Positions 1 through 11,610 of a DNA stretch of 64,000 bases are shown here, piece by piece (within the stretch, counting starts at the first letter, position 1; the number at the start of each line of letters is the position of its first letter). This DNA comes from Paragordius varius (Eukaryota > Nematomorpha), in the NCBI GenBank assembly GCA_964247055.1, contig OZ176054.1:5890001-5954000 (forward strand). The letters run 5' to 3'. The translations under genes were made by a program, and so were the position numbers. The notes under the pieces were generated by a model. The model ran no database searches. It saw only the letters and a program-made list of their open reading frames with translations, and was not told the DNA's origin.

Positions 1-43
1 AGTTTGTTTTTATATCTCCTTTCTTTTAATTAAATATTTGTAG

Positions 44-3000
44 TAATAATACAATAAGAAAACATACAAGTTGCTATTCAATTGGGAACGGATCGAATTA
101 TTTTAATGATGATCGGCATAAATTATACTCTGAGGTTCAAAGAGGTGGTATTATTCCCTTTTACGGATTCCAGAAATATGATAAAGGTTATCATTTATAT
201 TTGGAAATTAAAATATAACCTATAATTAACATAAAATTATTTCTGTTTAATGTAACTAACATAACATTTTAACATTCTGCATGAATTTTCGTTTACTTAA
301 ATTTAATTACTAATTATTATTAAGGATTGATTGGTAATCATTTTTTTCTTGTTTTTTGTTGTTCAAAGAACCCCGAATCTTTAAATCAGTGGCGAACAAG
401 TTTTCTAGCAAAAATATCTCAAATAACATTAATAACAACAACCATCTTACTACTATAACTCCAGAAAAACATATTGTAAAATCTGCACTTTCACCTTCGC
501 AAAATGATTTATCAATGTTAGAATCATCAATATCTTCTACTAATAATGACATAACAAACAAGGCATTTGAAAAGAATGCTAAAATATGCGATTCCAAATC
601 CTTGCAAGGTGAGTCCAAAAATATTGTGGGACAAACGAATTGTGAAACTTATTATGATTTTCTGTCTTTGAAACCATTTGCAAAATATGCTGATAATCGT
701 ATAGATAAAAATGAACATTTATTGATGTTGAAACCATCATACGTAGCCGAAGTAACGCGGCAAAAGAAATTGACTAAGGGAAAACAAAATGAATTCCCAC
801 TTTCTGATTCCAGTCTAGAAACTAATAATAAATCACCCCTAACGATGATTATGAAAAAAGATTTTAGAACGGCCCTTACTAATGATTCGTATGATGCATG
901 TAGCATGCTATCTAATAAACTAACTTTAAGTCCTCACATGCATCTAAAAAGTAGTAGACCCTTATGGTCTGTTCACAATTGTAATTTGAGTGAGCCATAC
1001 ACCAAACAACTTAATTCGTGTTCAGCTGGTTCCTCACCAGCCAAACGCATGTCGGCACATAACGCCAAAAGTAGTTGTTTTTTATCATTTGCATCTTAAA
1101 AATTACATATAAATACAATTCGGGGTATTTTGACTCCAGGCCAACCATTAAAATTTATTTGACATGGGCATGGGCCTGGACTTACAAACATAATTTATTA
1201 TGCAAAAATATTTTTTAAACCAATTTTTTTACAAACGCTTCATATTAAAGTTATTACGCCATTTTTTTCACAGTATAAGATTAAATATTGAGATATAATT
1301 ACAGCTGGTTATAACCTAAAAAATTATGAAATAAATAATTGCACTATTTGACACTAAGAAAAGATTGAAGAATATAAATTATTTTCGACACGTGAATAGT
1401 ATAAAAATATGGAAATTTATTTAAAACGTATCATAGAATAAATAAAATTCGCGAACGGTTTCGGACATTTTAAAGGAAACCAAGTAGTTATAATGAACTT
1501 GTTAGACTATAATCAAAAAATGCAACATATTTTAGAAGATACATCCAAATATAAAAAGATCACACGATGCCCTTTTAACACATTACACATAAATGTTAAA
1601 AAAATGATAAAATCATCTCCCATTCCCTCACATTTACACAATTCGTTAATTCCTCAATGCCCTATTAATCCCAGTATGTATGGTGTCCCAAAAACGCATA
1701 AAACGGATGTTCCACTGCGTCCAATTGTATCCACCAAAAATTCATCTTTATATGGTTTGGCACAGCATTTATCAGAATATTTGCAACCCTTCTTAAAAGA
1801 CAAATTAAAAAATTCGTTTGAATTTATTGATAAAATAAGGGATATACAAGTAGCTGAAACCGATTTATTAATAAGTTTAGATGTGGAAAGCCTCTTTACC
1901 AGTGTACCCCTCAAGGAGTTAACCCATCTTCTTAAAGATCTAAAGGTGGATGCGAAATATATTTCCCTGATTGAATTTTGTATAAATAATAATTTTTTTG
2001 AATTCAATGATAATTTTTACTTGCAGAAAGACGGGTTACCGATGGGTTCCCCAATTTCCCCCATTCTAGCTGATCTTTTTATGGAAACATTTGAAAATCA
2101 ATTTATATTAAATTATTTTTTAAAACCAAAATTTTATACCCGATATGTGGACGATATGTTTATCATTTGGCCACATACAAGAACTGATCTCTCCTTATTT
2201 TTAGATTATATAAATTCGAATCCTTTTAACATACGGTTAACCGTCGAATTTGAGGCTAACCGATCACTACCATTTTTAGATGTTTTAATTACTCGAAATG
2301 ACACAACATTGTCATACAGTTTTTATCAAAAACCCACTCATTCCAATACCTATTTACATAAAAGTTCTTACCACAACTCGTTACAAAAAAAGAATGTTTT
2401 GAAAAATCAAATCTTTCGCCGGCTTAAACTGACAGATAATGCAAATAAGAATATTATAACAGAGCGCTTTGTGGAAACCTTTTTAAAAAATGGATATTCT
2501 GCAAACGATATCCATCGAGCAATTTTATCACTAAATAATACCCAAGAAAACACAAAAAATTATAAGTTTTTTATTTCATTACCATATATACAGAACATCA
2601 CCGATCGCATAGCTCACACTTTAAAGCAATTTGACATTGGTGTGGGGTTTAAACCAGGTCTTAAATTAAAAACTTTTTTATCAAATAATAATAAATCCAA
2701 ATTAAATTATCCAGGGGTGTATAAAGTTCCATGCGAGTGTGGCAAGGTATATATCGGCCAAACCGCAAGGAAAGTCAAAACACGCCTGAATGAACACAAG
2801 TATAACATAAAGAATGGAGATTTTAAGAGTTGTATTGCGGAACATTGTTGGAAGGAAAATCATAATGTTTCCTTTGACAATGTCAGTTGCATTACAATTT
2901 TCAATAATAATCAAAGGCTTACGCGGGAATCATTAGAGATTCTCAAAGGAAACAACTTTAACCGAGAGGAGGGACAAAAGATGAGTGATATATGGAAAGT

Positions 3001-4015
3001 CATTCTTGATGATTGATTCCATATGGACTCTTTTGTTTTCCACTCAAAGTTGTTGTCCATTATTTATTCTTTGTGTCTTTTTTTTAGTATATGGTTAAAA
3101 ATTTAATTAATTGTTTGTTGACATGGTTTAAACCACTCTCAATGACAAATGGTTTTAATTTATCATTTGTTAAGAAAAAGAAACAACAATAAACGTTTTT
3201 AAAAATTGTATATAAAGCACCATTTTATCCATACTAATTTTTATATATTTTTTTACGCTGAGGACGGACACACGTTAAAATGTCTGAAACCGTTCGCGAA
3301 TTTTATTTATTCAATGATACGTTTTAAATAAATTTCCATATTTTTACACTAGGAAAAGATGCTTGTTAAAGATGTATGTTTATTGATGATGTTTTCATAC
3401 ATAAATTTTTAAATATGATTTAAGATAGTCAACTGCCCCAATTTAAAAAAAAATATTTTTTTATTTGAAATAGTTGATTGATACTAATCTTTGTTAGCAA
3501 TAGATCAGCATGTTGATATCCATATTTAATAAGGTTAGATAAACATCATTTGTTTATTGTAAAATATAATCATGTAAAAAGATATCTTATATGATATTTT
3601 TAGATGAAAACACTTTAAAGAGGAGTAATACGAATGAATTTCCTAAATCTATGCTTCTCAACAAACATACATCATCTTCAAACATAAATGGGAAACATTC
3701 TTCAGTATTTCTACCTTATAATTATTAAATATAATTGTGATCATTGGCGAAATTAATGACCTCAAAGCAGCGTTTGATACCAAATTTTCTATCATTATAA
3801 TTTTCAAGAATATGATTTTTTTTAAAAAAAAATTTTTGGTGGGGAGGGGGGTGGCTTTATTGAGAATGGACCGATTAAAATTCTGGTACTTATATAGCTT
3901 ATTAATTGATGATAATACTTATTTTTCTATTGTATTACAGAGCCAACAGCGATTACATCCGCCATCCATTAGTTGTATGGAGAGACCAAAATATAGGTAT
4001 AGGTTCACTAATAAT

Positions 4016-4051
<36 letters not shown>

Positions 4052-5793
4052 CCGATTTCCATTGAAACATATACAATAATTATAGAGTTTAGGTTATTTC
4101 ACAGACGTTTTAAGTTTGTAGTAATAAATTTGACTAAAATGCGGCGATAAATTTATCTATTTAACTATGCCCAATATTTCATTCCTTTTAAATATTCAGA
4201 GCTTATTCCGGTCGCAGAAATAATAACCATCAGCATGCCAAAAATAAACAACATATGAACCTAGTTTATACAGACGTTGAAGATAATGATTATTTCTATG
4301 AGGAATTGGAATCTATCATAGGAAGCACTTCTTCGCAACAATTAGTAAATGGGTATGGTATATCCCGATCTACATCCCAAATGGATAATACATGTAATCG
4401 AGGTCGGGATCAATGTGAACGACGATTTAACAGGAATTTTGATTATCCTAACTATGATATAAAACCTAAACTGTACAATCCGCAAGGCATTAACCTATGG
4501 GACACATTAGATAAAAATTCCATGAAAAGTATAACGGCCAAAGCTAAAGCCCTTTTTGATTTTAAGGGACAACGATCTGGGTAATATTTTTTAGTTAAAA
4601 TCCATAAACATTGGATAAAAATGAAATAATATATATATATTATTTACCCCTCAAATTCACCCTTGAACAATTCAAATTCACTCTACAGTCTACAATTCAT
4701 ATCAACCCTAAAATATTATGTGTTGTCAATATCAAAAATTACCTATATTATATTTATATATTAGTTTTGTGTAAAATTAACATAATATAGAAAAATATAA
4801 ACTACGCCATAAAGAATTATTTCATATCAATAATGAATCCAAAAACACATAATATATCATTCGGGGAATTTAAATTGTTCAAGGGTAAATTAGTGGTTAG
4901 ATAATTATATGAATATGAGTCATTATAATATATTTTTTGCAATTAAAACACCACTTGAAAAGTGATTAAATTTTATATAATATGGTATGGGTGATAGCGA
5001 AATGTCCTTTAACCAAGGAGACATACTTGAGCTAAAGCGATGTGTAGATCAGAATTGGTACGAAGCCAAACTTAATAACATAATAGGATTGATCCCAGCC
5101 AACTTTATACGAGTAAATTACCCCAATATAAATGGAATAACTTTAAATAAATTTTGTTTGCTATAACATACAAATGCTTTTCTAGTAAATTTTGAGTTAA
5201 ATATATATTTTTTTATATGTTAGCTAAACATTACTATATTTTTCGATCGTTTGTAAATAGATATTGGTATCGATAGAAGAAGCTGCATTGTATAACGCAG
5301 ACAAGAATGACGGAGTCGCAATTTGCAAATATAATCACACTCCTAATCATCCTGAAGAAATTTCAGCAAAAAAAGTATAAGATATAACTTATTTAAATAA
5401 CACTTTTATCCAAATGTTTAAAAACATAAAAAACTTTCTTGAGCTTTAATTAAATTTAAGTTTGCCTTATTTGATTGTAGGGTGAAGTGATTTATCTTAA
5501 AAGCAAGTTAAATGACGAATGGTACGTGGGACATTCGCAAAACGAATTCGGTAAAATTACCGCGTCATATCTCAAAATATTGCGGCAGCCGAAAGATATT
5601 TATAAACCTAGTTATACAAAGGGTATGTTAGTAATGGAATACGTAGAAATATTCTGCTGTCGTTGTCTGATTTATATTATACCTTTTGGTATATTTTATA
5701 TGTTTAATGAAAAAATTAATATATTAACCGTAAGACAAGGTAAAATGGTTCCGATTTTAAATGAATGGAAACTACATCCACATGCTATATATA

Positions 5794-5848
<55 letters not shown>

Positions 5849-8620
5849 GGTTTTTTTTCGATTGTTCGCGTTTATAATCGGGGCTAACCTATAAAATCTA
5901 TAGCTTCGGGACAAATAATAAGTTAAAAAAATATAACATTTTCATTTCAAATCGGTCATTTAACACTTCGAATCGGATTTTAAACATTTGCAACTCTACC
6001 CTAATTTATATAATTATTTATCTTTTAGTCAAATATCCTTTTCTTTCATCTAAAAAATATTTTTTAAGATATTCTTTTCCGGCAGTATTTTTATCGACAA
6101 ACTTTACTAATTAGCCCCGAATATTGATGCGCATTATCGATAAAATAAAAAAATATTGAATTTCCTAAAAATACTCAAATTCCATAAAATATAACTTTGA
6201 AGAAATTGGAAAAATTATATTAAATAATTGCGTTTAATAAAAAATAATATATTAATATTAGGCTGATAATGGTTAAAAGTTATTTTTATATCTTGTTTTG
6301 ATATTTATCATCAAAAATAAACCTCTTTTATTGATTGGGAAAATGTTTCGATTGACTGGGAAAACGTTTTTTTGACTGGGTAATGGTATATATTAATTAA
6401 TGTTAGATCTAATAATTTTAACATCTAAATAATATTTCTACATTTAATTTAAAATAGATACTACAAAAACAAATAATTACGAAACACAAAACAACAAAAA
6501 TGATTTTTTATCTTTTCCCAAGACGGAAGATAAATTATTGCGGTATGTTTAAATAATTTTTTGCTGAGGAAACACATCTTTTTTTTAAATTGGTATATAA
6601 AGCAAACCGTGCACGGTAACCAATAAAAGTGATAAATTTAGATCCAAATATATATTTTTTGAAAAATACTCACATCGCTAAAATAAAGTGATTTTCTTCA
6701 TAACGAAATTTTTTAAATTAGAATTTGTGGGCCGTTTCTTGGATTTTACGAAAAAGGGGGATCTAAAAATGATTTAGACATTGTTAATGACATGCTTGCA
6801 AGAACCCACAGAATTTGTGGATTCTGAGATCGATTTAAAATGTGCTCATGTGAAAATAACACGTTTAATTAAAGCATTTGTTGAAGGGCTGATGACATAT
6901 TGCATTTGCACGCTCCAGGGTGTCACGTCTTTTGACCATATACTTTATCGGTATCTATCATGCGCGCGAATCCGTACGTCCGACTTCAAATTTCTAACCT
7001 ATGCAATGTGTTTATTTACCATTTCTTAATAATCCACTTCCACTCAATAACTATCGAAATCAAATTAAAACCATCTATTGGATCCACCATTTCAGATTGT
7101 AGTGGTATATGTATTGAAATACAATTGATAATTGGGAATTTCAATTTCAATGTCGGATCTGTTTAATTGGCACGCCATATAATATTTAACATAACTTTTA
7201 ATCCTTATCCACTTACATTATGTTCGATCCCCGTTGTCCGATGTTAAAAAAATATAGTTTCACTACGCCAAGTTCTGGAGATGACGATTACCCCAAAACA
7301 GCAACCCTTACAATTTTAGAGCTTCATTTGATATGCTATCGGATCTGAATGTAAGCTGACCAATCGTTATGGTGCAGAGGCACATTCTAAAAACAATCTT
7401 GCTAAATAAGTATTGTTTCTATAATAGAACGTTATCAGTTTTTTATTCGTTAATAAAAGGCAGGATAAACAATCCAACCCATAAAAAATGTATTGTATAT
7501 TAAAATTGTGATCGGCTGTTTTCAATATTCATCTCAGTAATCTGCTATTGTTTATAGTATTCAGTTAAAATGCCAATCATATGGCTAGTCGACAGTTACT
7601 AGCACCCAATTTCTGCTATAAAACGCAAAAAAAATTGCCCTGACTTCTTTTTTAATTAAGAAGTTGATCTGCTTAGTATATTTTCGAGAGACACCGAAGC
7701 TGCCTTACGTTATTAATTATTTGTCAATGTGATAAAACGACTCCAATCCTTTCATTTAATGCCCCCGTTTCTAAAATATATTGAAGGTGCATGTTAATAG
7801 GTAATTCAACTTCTCGAATTATTCACTAACAATTCCTTTTCATCAAAACTTTGAACTTATCGAATTACTCACTAACAATTCCTTTTTATCAAAACTTTGT
7901 TGTCTTTTGTTAATCAATGCCATTTTTGATCCTTGTCTGTTGTGATGTAAAATTGTGGGCATTAAGCGTGGAATAAACCGAGTGTAAAAGTTTAACATTA
8001 TCCGAACGGATATAATTTTGATTAATGGTCAGGCTTTTAGAAATTAATTTTTTTTGGCTTGATACCTTCCGTTAAAAACATTACTAAGTAAACGAGCAAA
8101 TAAAACGTCTAACATATGTGATTTCCATAAATCTTGACATAATATTATTCGTTAAACCCAAATCAAAATCACCATGAGGATCCTGATACAATTTCTATCA
8201 GAATATATATGTGTTTCGATATAATTTCATTTTGTTAGTTGGTATAGTATATAAACCAAATAATTTGGCTTAAACATATGCTCTATCCAAAAAATGTCAT
8301 TCGGTGATATCTTATATTAATCAATTATAAAAATTTTACCATAACTATCCTAAAATCAAAATTACCTCCATAAATTCATATTAAATATGTTTATAAAAAA
8401 TGCTCATGAAATTTTATCCATTTTAAAGATATATTCGTGTTTTAGATACAGAGTTCTGTATTCCTACGTTCCGCAACATTCTGACGAATTAACGTTGCAA
8501 GAAGGGGATATTGTGTATGTTAGTAAAAAATGCGAAGACGGTTGGTACATTGGTTATAATGAAAAAACTCACATATACGGAACTTTCCCCGGAAACTATG
8601 TCGAAATTTATCCAGAATAA
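44..8620 (+). CDS. SORBS: Sorbin/CAP-type adaptor (SORBS family), 3' part, nine exons
   Basis: Scaffold that links actin, vinculin and signalling proteins at adhesions (family knowledge). Exons with agreeing phases: 44-186, 369-1070, 3604-3704, 3941-3996, 4200-4580, 4998-5112, 5261-5374, 5481-5623, 8446-8620. The first exon holds a Sorb-like motif (LYSEVQRGGIIPFYGFQK). Next comes a Ser/Asn-rich stretch, then three SH3 domains at the C-terminus. SH3-1 begins AKALFDFKGQ and has QNWYEA and LIPANFI. SH3-2 has YNHTPNHPEEIS and NDEWYVG. SH3-3 has LYSYVPQHSDELTLQEGD, DGWYIG and GTFPGNYVEIYPE. Three C-terminal SH3 domains plus Sorb is the CAP/vinexin/ArgBP2 layout. In SH3-2 the usual FP.(S/N)YV end reads KITASYL, so its ligand groove may differ. 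The gene starts before the window. Introns are 104-2822 nt and two carry transposons. Confidence 0.9.
1493..3016 (+). CDS. Penelope-like reverse transcriptase with GIY-YIG endonuclease
   Basis: 507 codons, open throughout. The RT part shows PKTHK and RPIVS (residues about 63-78), the motif A block LDVESLFTSVP (about 129), GLPMGSPISPILADLF (about 182) and the catalytic YVDDM (about 219), then LPFLDV. The C-terminal part (about 405-490) is a GIY-YIG nuclease: YPGVYKVPCECGKVYIGQT with a following R..EH. This RT plus GIY-YIG fusion defines canonical Penelope-like elements, which prime reverse transcription at a nick made by the nuclease. It is shorter than many family members (about 700-800 residues); whether the first ATG is the true start is unclear. 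Confidence 0.9.
   Translation: MNLLDYNQKMQHILEDTSKYKKITRCPFNTLHINVKKMIKSSPIPSHLHNSLIPQCPINPSMYGVPKTHKTDVPLRPIVSTKNSSLYGLAQHLSEYLQPFLKDKLKNSFEFIDKIRDIQVAETDLLISLDVESLFTSVPLKELTHLLKDLKVDAKYISLIEFCINNNFFEFNDNFYLQKDGLPMGSPISPILADLFMETFENQFILNYFLKPKFYTRYVDDMFIIWPHTRTDLSLFLDYINSNPFNIRLTVEFEANRSLPFLDVLITRNDTTLSYSFYQKPTHSNTYLHKSSYHNSLQKKNVLKNQIFRRLKLTDNANKNIITERFVETFLKNGYSANDIHRAILSLNNTQENTKNYKFFISLPYIQNITDRIAHTLKQFDIGVGFKPGLKLKTFLSNNNKSKLNYPGVYKVPCECGKVYIGQTARKVKTRLNEHKYNIKNGDFKSCIAEHCWKENHNVSFDNVSCITIFNNNQRLTRESLEILKGNNFNREEGQKMSDIWKVILDD
3258..3290 (+). ncRNA. Hammerhead-ribozyme-like core in the element's 3' inverted repeat
   Basis: CTGAGGA (3258-3264), a possible helix II (GGACA with TGTCT around an A-rich loop) and GAAAC (3286-3290) match the order of conserved hammerhead core blocks (CUGANGA ... 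GAAA). A CG-TTCG-CG hairpin follows. Hammerheads are known in the terminal repeats of Penelope-like elements. The helix II fit needs a bulged C, and stems I and III were not convincingly paired by eye. Confidence 0.4.
4021..4046. repeat. (TA)n microsatellite
   Basis: Uninterrupted alternating A/T run in the SORBS intron between 3996 and 4200. Similar runs lie near 5790-5843, 11431-11453, 12612-12634, 29457-29481, 31740-31779, 36824-36847 and 47610-47637. Confidence 0.95.
4654..4895. repeat. MITE, copy 1, with TIR CCCTTGAACAATTCAAATT
   Basis: Starts with CACCCTTGAACAATTCAAATT-like sequence and ends with its reverse complement (TTTAAATTGTTCAAGGGT). Inside, another pair (CCCTAAAATATTATGTGT and ACACATAATATAT) makes the whole unit foldable. 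No coding capacity. Lies in the SORBS intron between 4580 and 4998. A diverged second copy is in the DUF229 gene intron at about 16010-16285. Confidence 0.8.
5985..6391. mobile_element. Diverged arm of the Mutator-like foldback family
   Basis: In the large SORBS intron. The stretch from about 6120 to 6391 resembles 63525-63973: GCTGATAATGGTTAAAAGTT, then TGATATTTATCATCAAAAAT, then 21-bp units (GACTGGGAAAACGTTT) and the end GACTGGGTAATGGTATA. Only about three 21-bp units remain, against nine or ten at 63767-63967. The opposite arm was not found, so this is a solo or partial copy. Confidence 0.65.
6720..7420. other. Less AT-rich island of unknown origin in the SORBS intron
   Basis: Base composition is visibly more balanced here than around it, and short reading frames overlap (for example 6781-7029 and 6960-7166 on +). 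No family was recognised. It could be a decayed transposon gene. From 7420 to 8445 the intron holds only AT-rich sequence, including a near-duplicate pair of about 45 bp (7808-7855 and 7858-7900) and the repeat end CCTGATACAATTTCTATCAG at 8182-8201, seen also near 12600 and 55700. Confidence 0.4.
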
Positions 8621-9044
8621 TTTAGCTAACACTAAACTCTTGAATAAATGGAATAAAACAATGAAGAAAAACAAAATAATATTTTTACCATAAAAAATAT
8701 TTGCCATAATATGTGAATCGTTATGCTACATAAGTGCACATTTATATAATTTTATTATAATTAAAACAATAAATATAGAGATAATCGATTTGCAATTTTA
8801 AAATATCAATAAACTATTCTATCTTTGAACTATGTTTTGTAATGAAGGATCATAAAACCTTATCAGTACAGCAATAAATTGTTTTATAAATGAATTAGGG
8901 TTAATATATTTTGTAATATATATTATATCATTTGTCATCTAACGATAATCAATAAATCTAAAAAAGAAACAATAAATTCTGTTTAGATAAATGGAGTTTT
9001 ATTAAAAACTGGAGAATGTATAAAAAATGTAATATAAATTAACG

Positions 9045-9737
9045 CTATGTTTTTATATTTATTCGCAACAAAAGTATTAAAATGATCACAAGAGTTAAAA
9101 ATAAAAATACTCTATTTGTAGTTTGAACAATATAAAAATCGTCCAAATTTCCCGTTGGAATTCTAGAAGAAATGTACGTTGATGACTTTTTGGGAAAACA
9201 AACATTTCTTTTATTTAAATTATGTAGGACAATAGATTGCATATTTTTATTTCCGTTTGCTATTACACTTACAGATTTGAGACATATAACAGGAAAAATA
9301 GGGGAAAATTCACCTATTTGCGCCCTGTAATACTTAAAATGAAACGGTATATGTATGCCAAACTTTGGGTCAGAGTGAAAAGTAGCCACCTTTAAATAAA
9401 TGTGATTATAGTGTGATACGTTATGAAAGACCATTTTTTCGGTATCAACCAAGTATGGTAATGGATTGTAAGACACATCATTTAGCACTTTTTGGTTGGT
9501 ATTTTCGATCTCTGAGGCATAGTAATAGGTGTGATTCGAAAGAGCAATGTTGATCAAATAGAATGAATGATTATATCTTATAAATGGAAATGTTTCATAA
9601 TAATAACATTTGAGCGAATCAAATATTATGGTTAATTTACGGTGATATCCAGTTCCACTTAGCTGATATACTAAATGAGTAGATAAACCCAAATGCAAAA
9701 GTATGATATGTATTAGTAAAAATAAGAATGTAGGCAT
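9045..9737 (-). CDS. PIGX: PIG-X-like GPI mannosyltransferase I subunit
   Basis: Single exon. I take the ATG at 9737, giving about 230 residues with an N-terminal signal-like segment (MPTFLFLLIHIILLHLGLS); an upstream in-frame ATG at 9818 would add 27 residues that are not signal-like. The body is predicted lumenal with several N-glycosylation sites (NHS, NHT, NVS). A hydrophobic segment near the C-terminus (VFLFLTLVIILILLL) is followed by a short RINIKT tail, making a type I ER membrane protein. PIG-X/Pbn1 hallmarks seen: a GYHR motif near the N-terminus and HIPFHFKYYRAQ followed by FPVICL (family: (V/I)P.H.RY then a short block ending in C). PIG-X stabilises PIG-M, which adds the first mannose of the GPI anchor. 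The family is weakly conserved, so this is a pattern-level call. Confidence 0.6.
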   Translation of the reverse strand: MPTFLFLLIHIILLHLGLSTHLVYQLSGTGYHRKLTIIFDSLKCYYYETFPFIRYNHSFYLINIALSNHTYYYASEIENTNQKVLNDVSYNPLPYLVDTEKMVFHNVSHYNHIYLKVATFHSDPKFGIHIPFHFKYYRAQIGEFSPIFPVICLKSVSVIANGNKNMQSIVLHNLNKRNVCFPKKSSTYISSRIPTGNLDDFYIVQTTNRVFLFLTLVIILILLLRINIKT

Positions 9738-10409
9738 GTTAATTCCAATTTTGTTTAAATTAAGAAGGGGGTGTACTATATTGATTGGATGGAATATTAG
9801 GAAAGGATGATTGATCAAACGATTGTTGAGAAGAATTCATAAAAGGTGAGGCGGGTTCTAAAAATTACAAGATTACAATGACATAATATTTAAAGATAAT
9901 ATTGTTGCGTTTCTTAAGCTGTTAATATAAATCATTGGTTTAAAAATGTGGCTTTCCATAATAACAATTAATTTTTAAAATATTTTTTGTGAAAACGGAA
10001 CTAGCAATCGAATGATGTTTAATACAAAAAATATAATAGATAGTTTAAATAGGTAGGTTGCAACTAGATAAATATATTTATAATAATATTCAGTTATCCC
10101 GTAAATAATAATTCACTATAGATTATTAAAAATATGCTTTCTATGGCCTATTAAGCGCATTATTAAAACTATCTATATTTTATCTGAAAAATTTCTCATC
10201 TTATTTTGGATTTTTTGTCAACATGCTATAAAACTGGTGCATTACAACATTTATATCATTGTTAATTTGTAAACCACATTTAATCAACCGGCCATTTGAC
10301 AGCAAAACCAATGCTAATCACCATAAAAAAATCAAGAATTTCTCCCCCAAAAAATTTACAAAAACCACCAACCGACTTTAAATCTCGACATCAAAATTAG
10401 TGCCTACAT

Positions 10410-11143
10410 TTATAACAGCTGCCTGTATAAAATATAAACTGTCAAGGTAAAACCCAATTTTATTGGCGGGTGCCCAGGTTGTCTGTATGGGTTAAATTGA
10501 TAATCGGTGTTTATTGGTGATTTCAATCGTGGTCCTACCGGAGAAAGATGTTTTGGAATTTTAGCTGGAAAGTTCTGTGGTTTATTAGGATGCGAATATG
10601 GACTCGTTGAAGCAAATTTATTTGGGGAAATACTAGGTGGTCGAGAGGGTTGATGTTGATTTACCGATGGGTAATTGTATAATGACAATGAATTAGAATT
10701 TTTGGACAACAAATTACTTAAAGTTAAATTGTTATCGGATGTATTAATATCGTCTAAATGTAAGTAAAAATACTGGTTTTAAAACTATCAAGTATACGCT
10801 TCCAATTCTTTAAATTTTCTTTGTGTTTAAATATAACTTCATTTTTCTTTATAATTTCATTTTTAATGTATTCGGTATCCTAAATTATTAGCAAATAAAA
10901 TACTTGGTGGTCTATAGTTTGTAAACGGTGACAAATTAAAAATGCTTCCAAACGTTTAGCATCATCAATCAAATTTTCAAGAGTGTGTTCAATATCTAAA
11001 ATAATGTTAACTGCTACCATTTTCAGTAAGTGTCTCGGCATCAATAAACAATTGTATACAAGTCTAAATAATTTATTATACGGTACTTTAAATGAATTTT
11101 CGAATTTTTCTAACAAATTTATATAAGAATCATTGCTGCCCAT
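10410..11143 (-). CDS. MED28: Mediator subunit 28, three exons, two ultrashort introns
   Basis: Exons 11143-10904, 10879-10774, 10753-10410 (229 codons). The protein starts MGSNDSYINLLEKFENSFK, then has AKRLEAFLICHRLQ, which fits the family's ..TECFFLQKRLQ. Exon 2 (TEYIKNEIIKKNEVIFKHKE, then NLKNWKRIL) aligns without gaps for 30 residues with the MED28 coiled coil as I recall it (ELRNELQRKDALVQKH, then LTKLRHWQQVL). Intron 1 is 24 nt (10880-10903) and contains an in-frame TAG if retained. Intron 2 is 20 nt (10754-10773); without splicing the protein would stop after about 123 residues. Exon 3 encodes a Pro/Ser/Asn-rich tail (for example HQPSRPPSISPNKF) not typical of MED28. MED28 belongs to the Mediator head. 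Confidence 0.88.
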
Positions 11144-11399
11144 TTCAAATTATTTCAACATATTTATAAGTGAAGCTAACAAATTTCTGTCGGTGCATAT
11201 TATTTGTTGCAGATTTATGTTCCATTTATCGAGAATAAATAAAATATTGGGACAAAATTAAATATATTTATAATATTTATAAATTACCATATTTTTTGAC
11301 TCCCAATTCCAGATTTTATTTGTTTAAATATCCTCCTATGTTCATAGCCAAAACCATGAATGCGTGATATTGTATCTATGCAATTAACACTACATTATT

Positions 11400-11570
11400 T
11401 TATGGGGTAGTTTTATATAGCGATTTAAATATATATATATATATATATATATATTAATAAGTATATAAGTAGTAAGCCGAATTTAAATATATGATTTCTT
11501 AAACCTTTTAGGAGCATTATACACAAAAATTTAATCCCCATCTCAAACTTTTTTGCCGCCATTTTTATTT
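11400..11570. repeat. Dispersed AT-rich repeat (GCGCATTAT...CCATCTCAAACTTTT motif)
   Basis: The 11400-11570 stretch (GGGGTAG at 11403, then GGAGCATTATACA, then CCCATCTCAAACTTTTTTGC) is matched loosely at 14560-14745 and 59520-59620 (TAGGCGCATTATTAAAA, then CTATCTCAAACTTTT), and in part at 10135-10175. These look like old copies of one noncoding repeat. Ends were not defined. Confidence 0.5.
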
Positions 11571-11610
11571 AATTTTTTTTAAATTATTAAAACAGGCAAA
11601 TAAATTTCTA

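Larger units (their letters stand above)
1398..3350 (+). mobile_element. Penelope-like retroelement with inverted flanks
   Basis: Lies in the 2.5-kb SORBS intron between 1070 and 3604, same strand as the gene. An inverted repeat of about 76 bp bounds it: 1398-1473 reads as the near-perfect reverse complement of 3275-3350, both including the core CGAACGGTTTC or its complement. Between them is one open reading frame for a reverse transcriptase with a GIY-YIG domain. Complex, partly inverted terminal repeats are usual for Penelope-like elements. The near identity of the arms and the open frame suggest a fairly young copy. Confidence 0.85.

Noticed and set aside
1351-1365. ACTAAGAAAAGAT and ACTAGGAAAAGAT (3348-3360) as a target-site duplication of the Penelope-like element
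   Set aside because: The left copy is about 30 bp outside the inverted repeat while the right copy abuts it, and they differ by one base; coincidence cannot be excluded.
5487-5914. 135- and 72-codon frames with poly-Ile/Tyr runs
   Set aside because: The first begins as a true SH3 exon but continues past its donor into a (TA)n microsatellite; the second is the microsatellite on the other strand.
9738-9818. Upstream ATG for the PIG-X-like gene
   Set aside because: The added 27 residues would bury the signal peptide; the ATG at 9737 starts directly at it.
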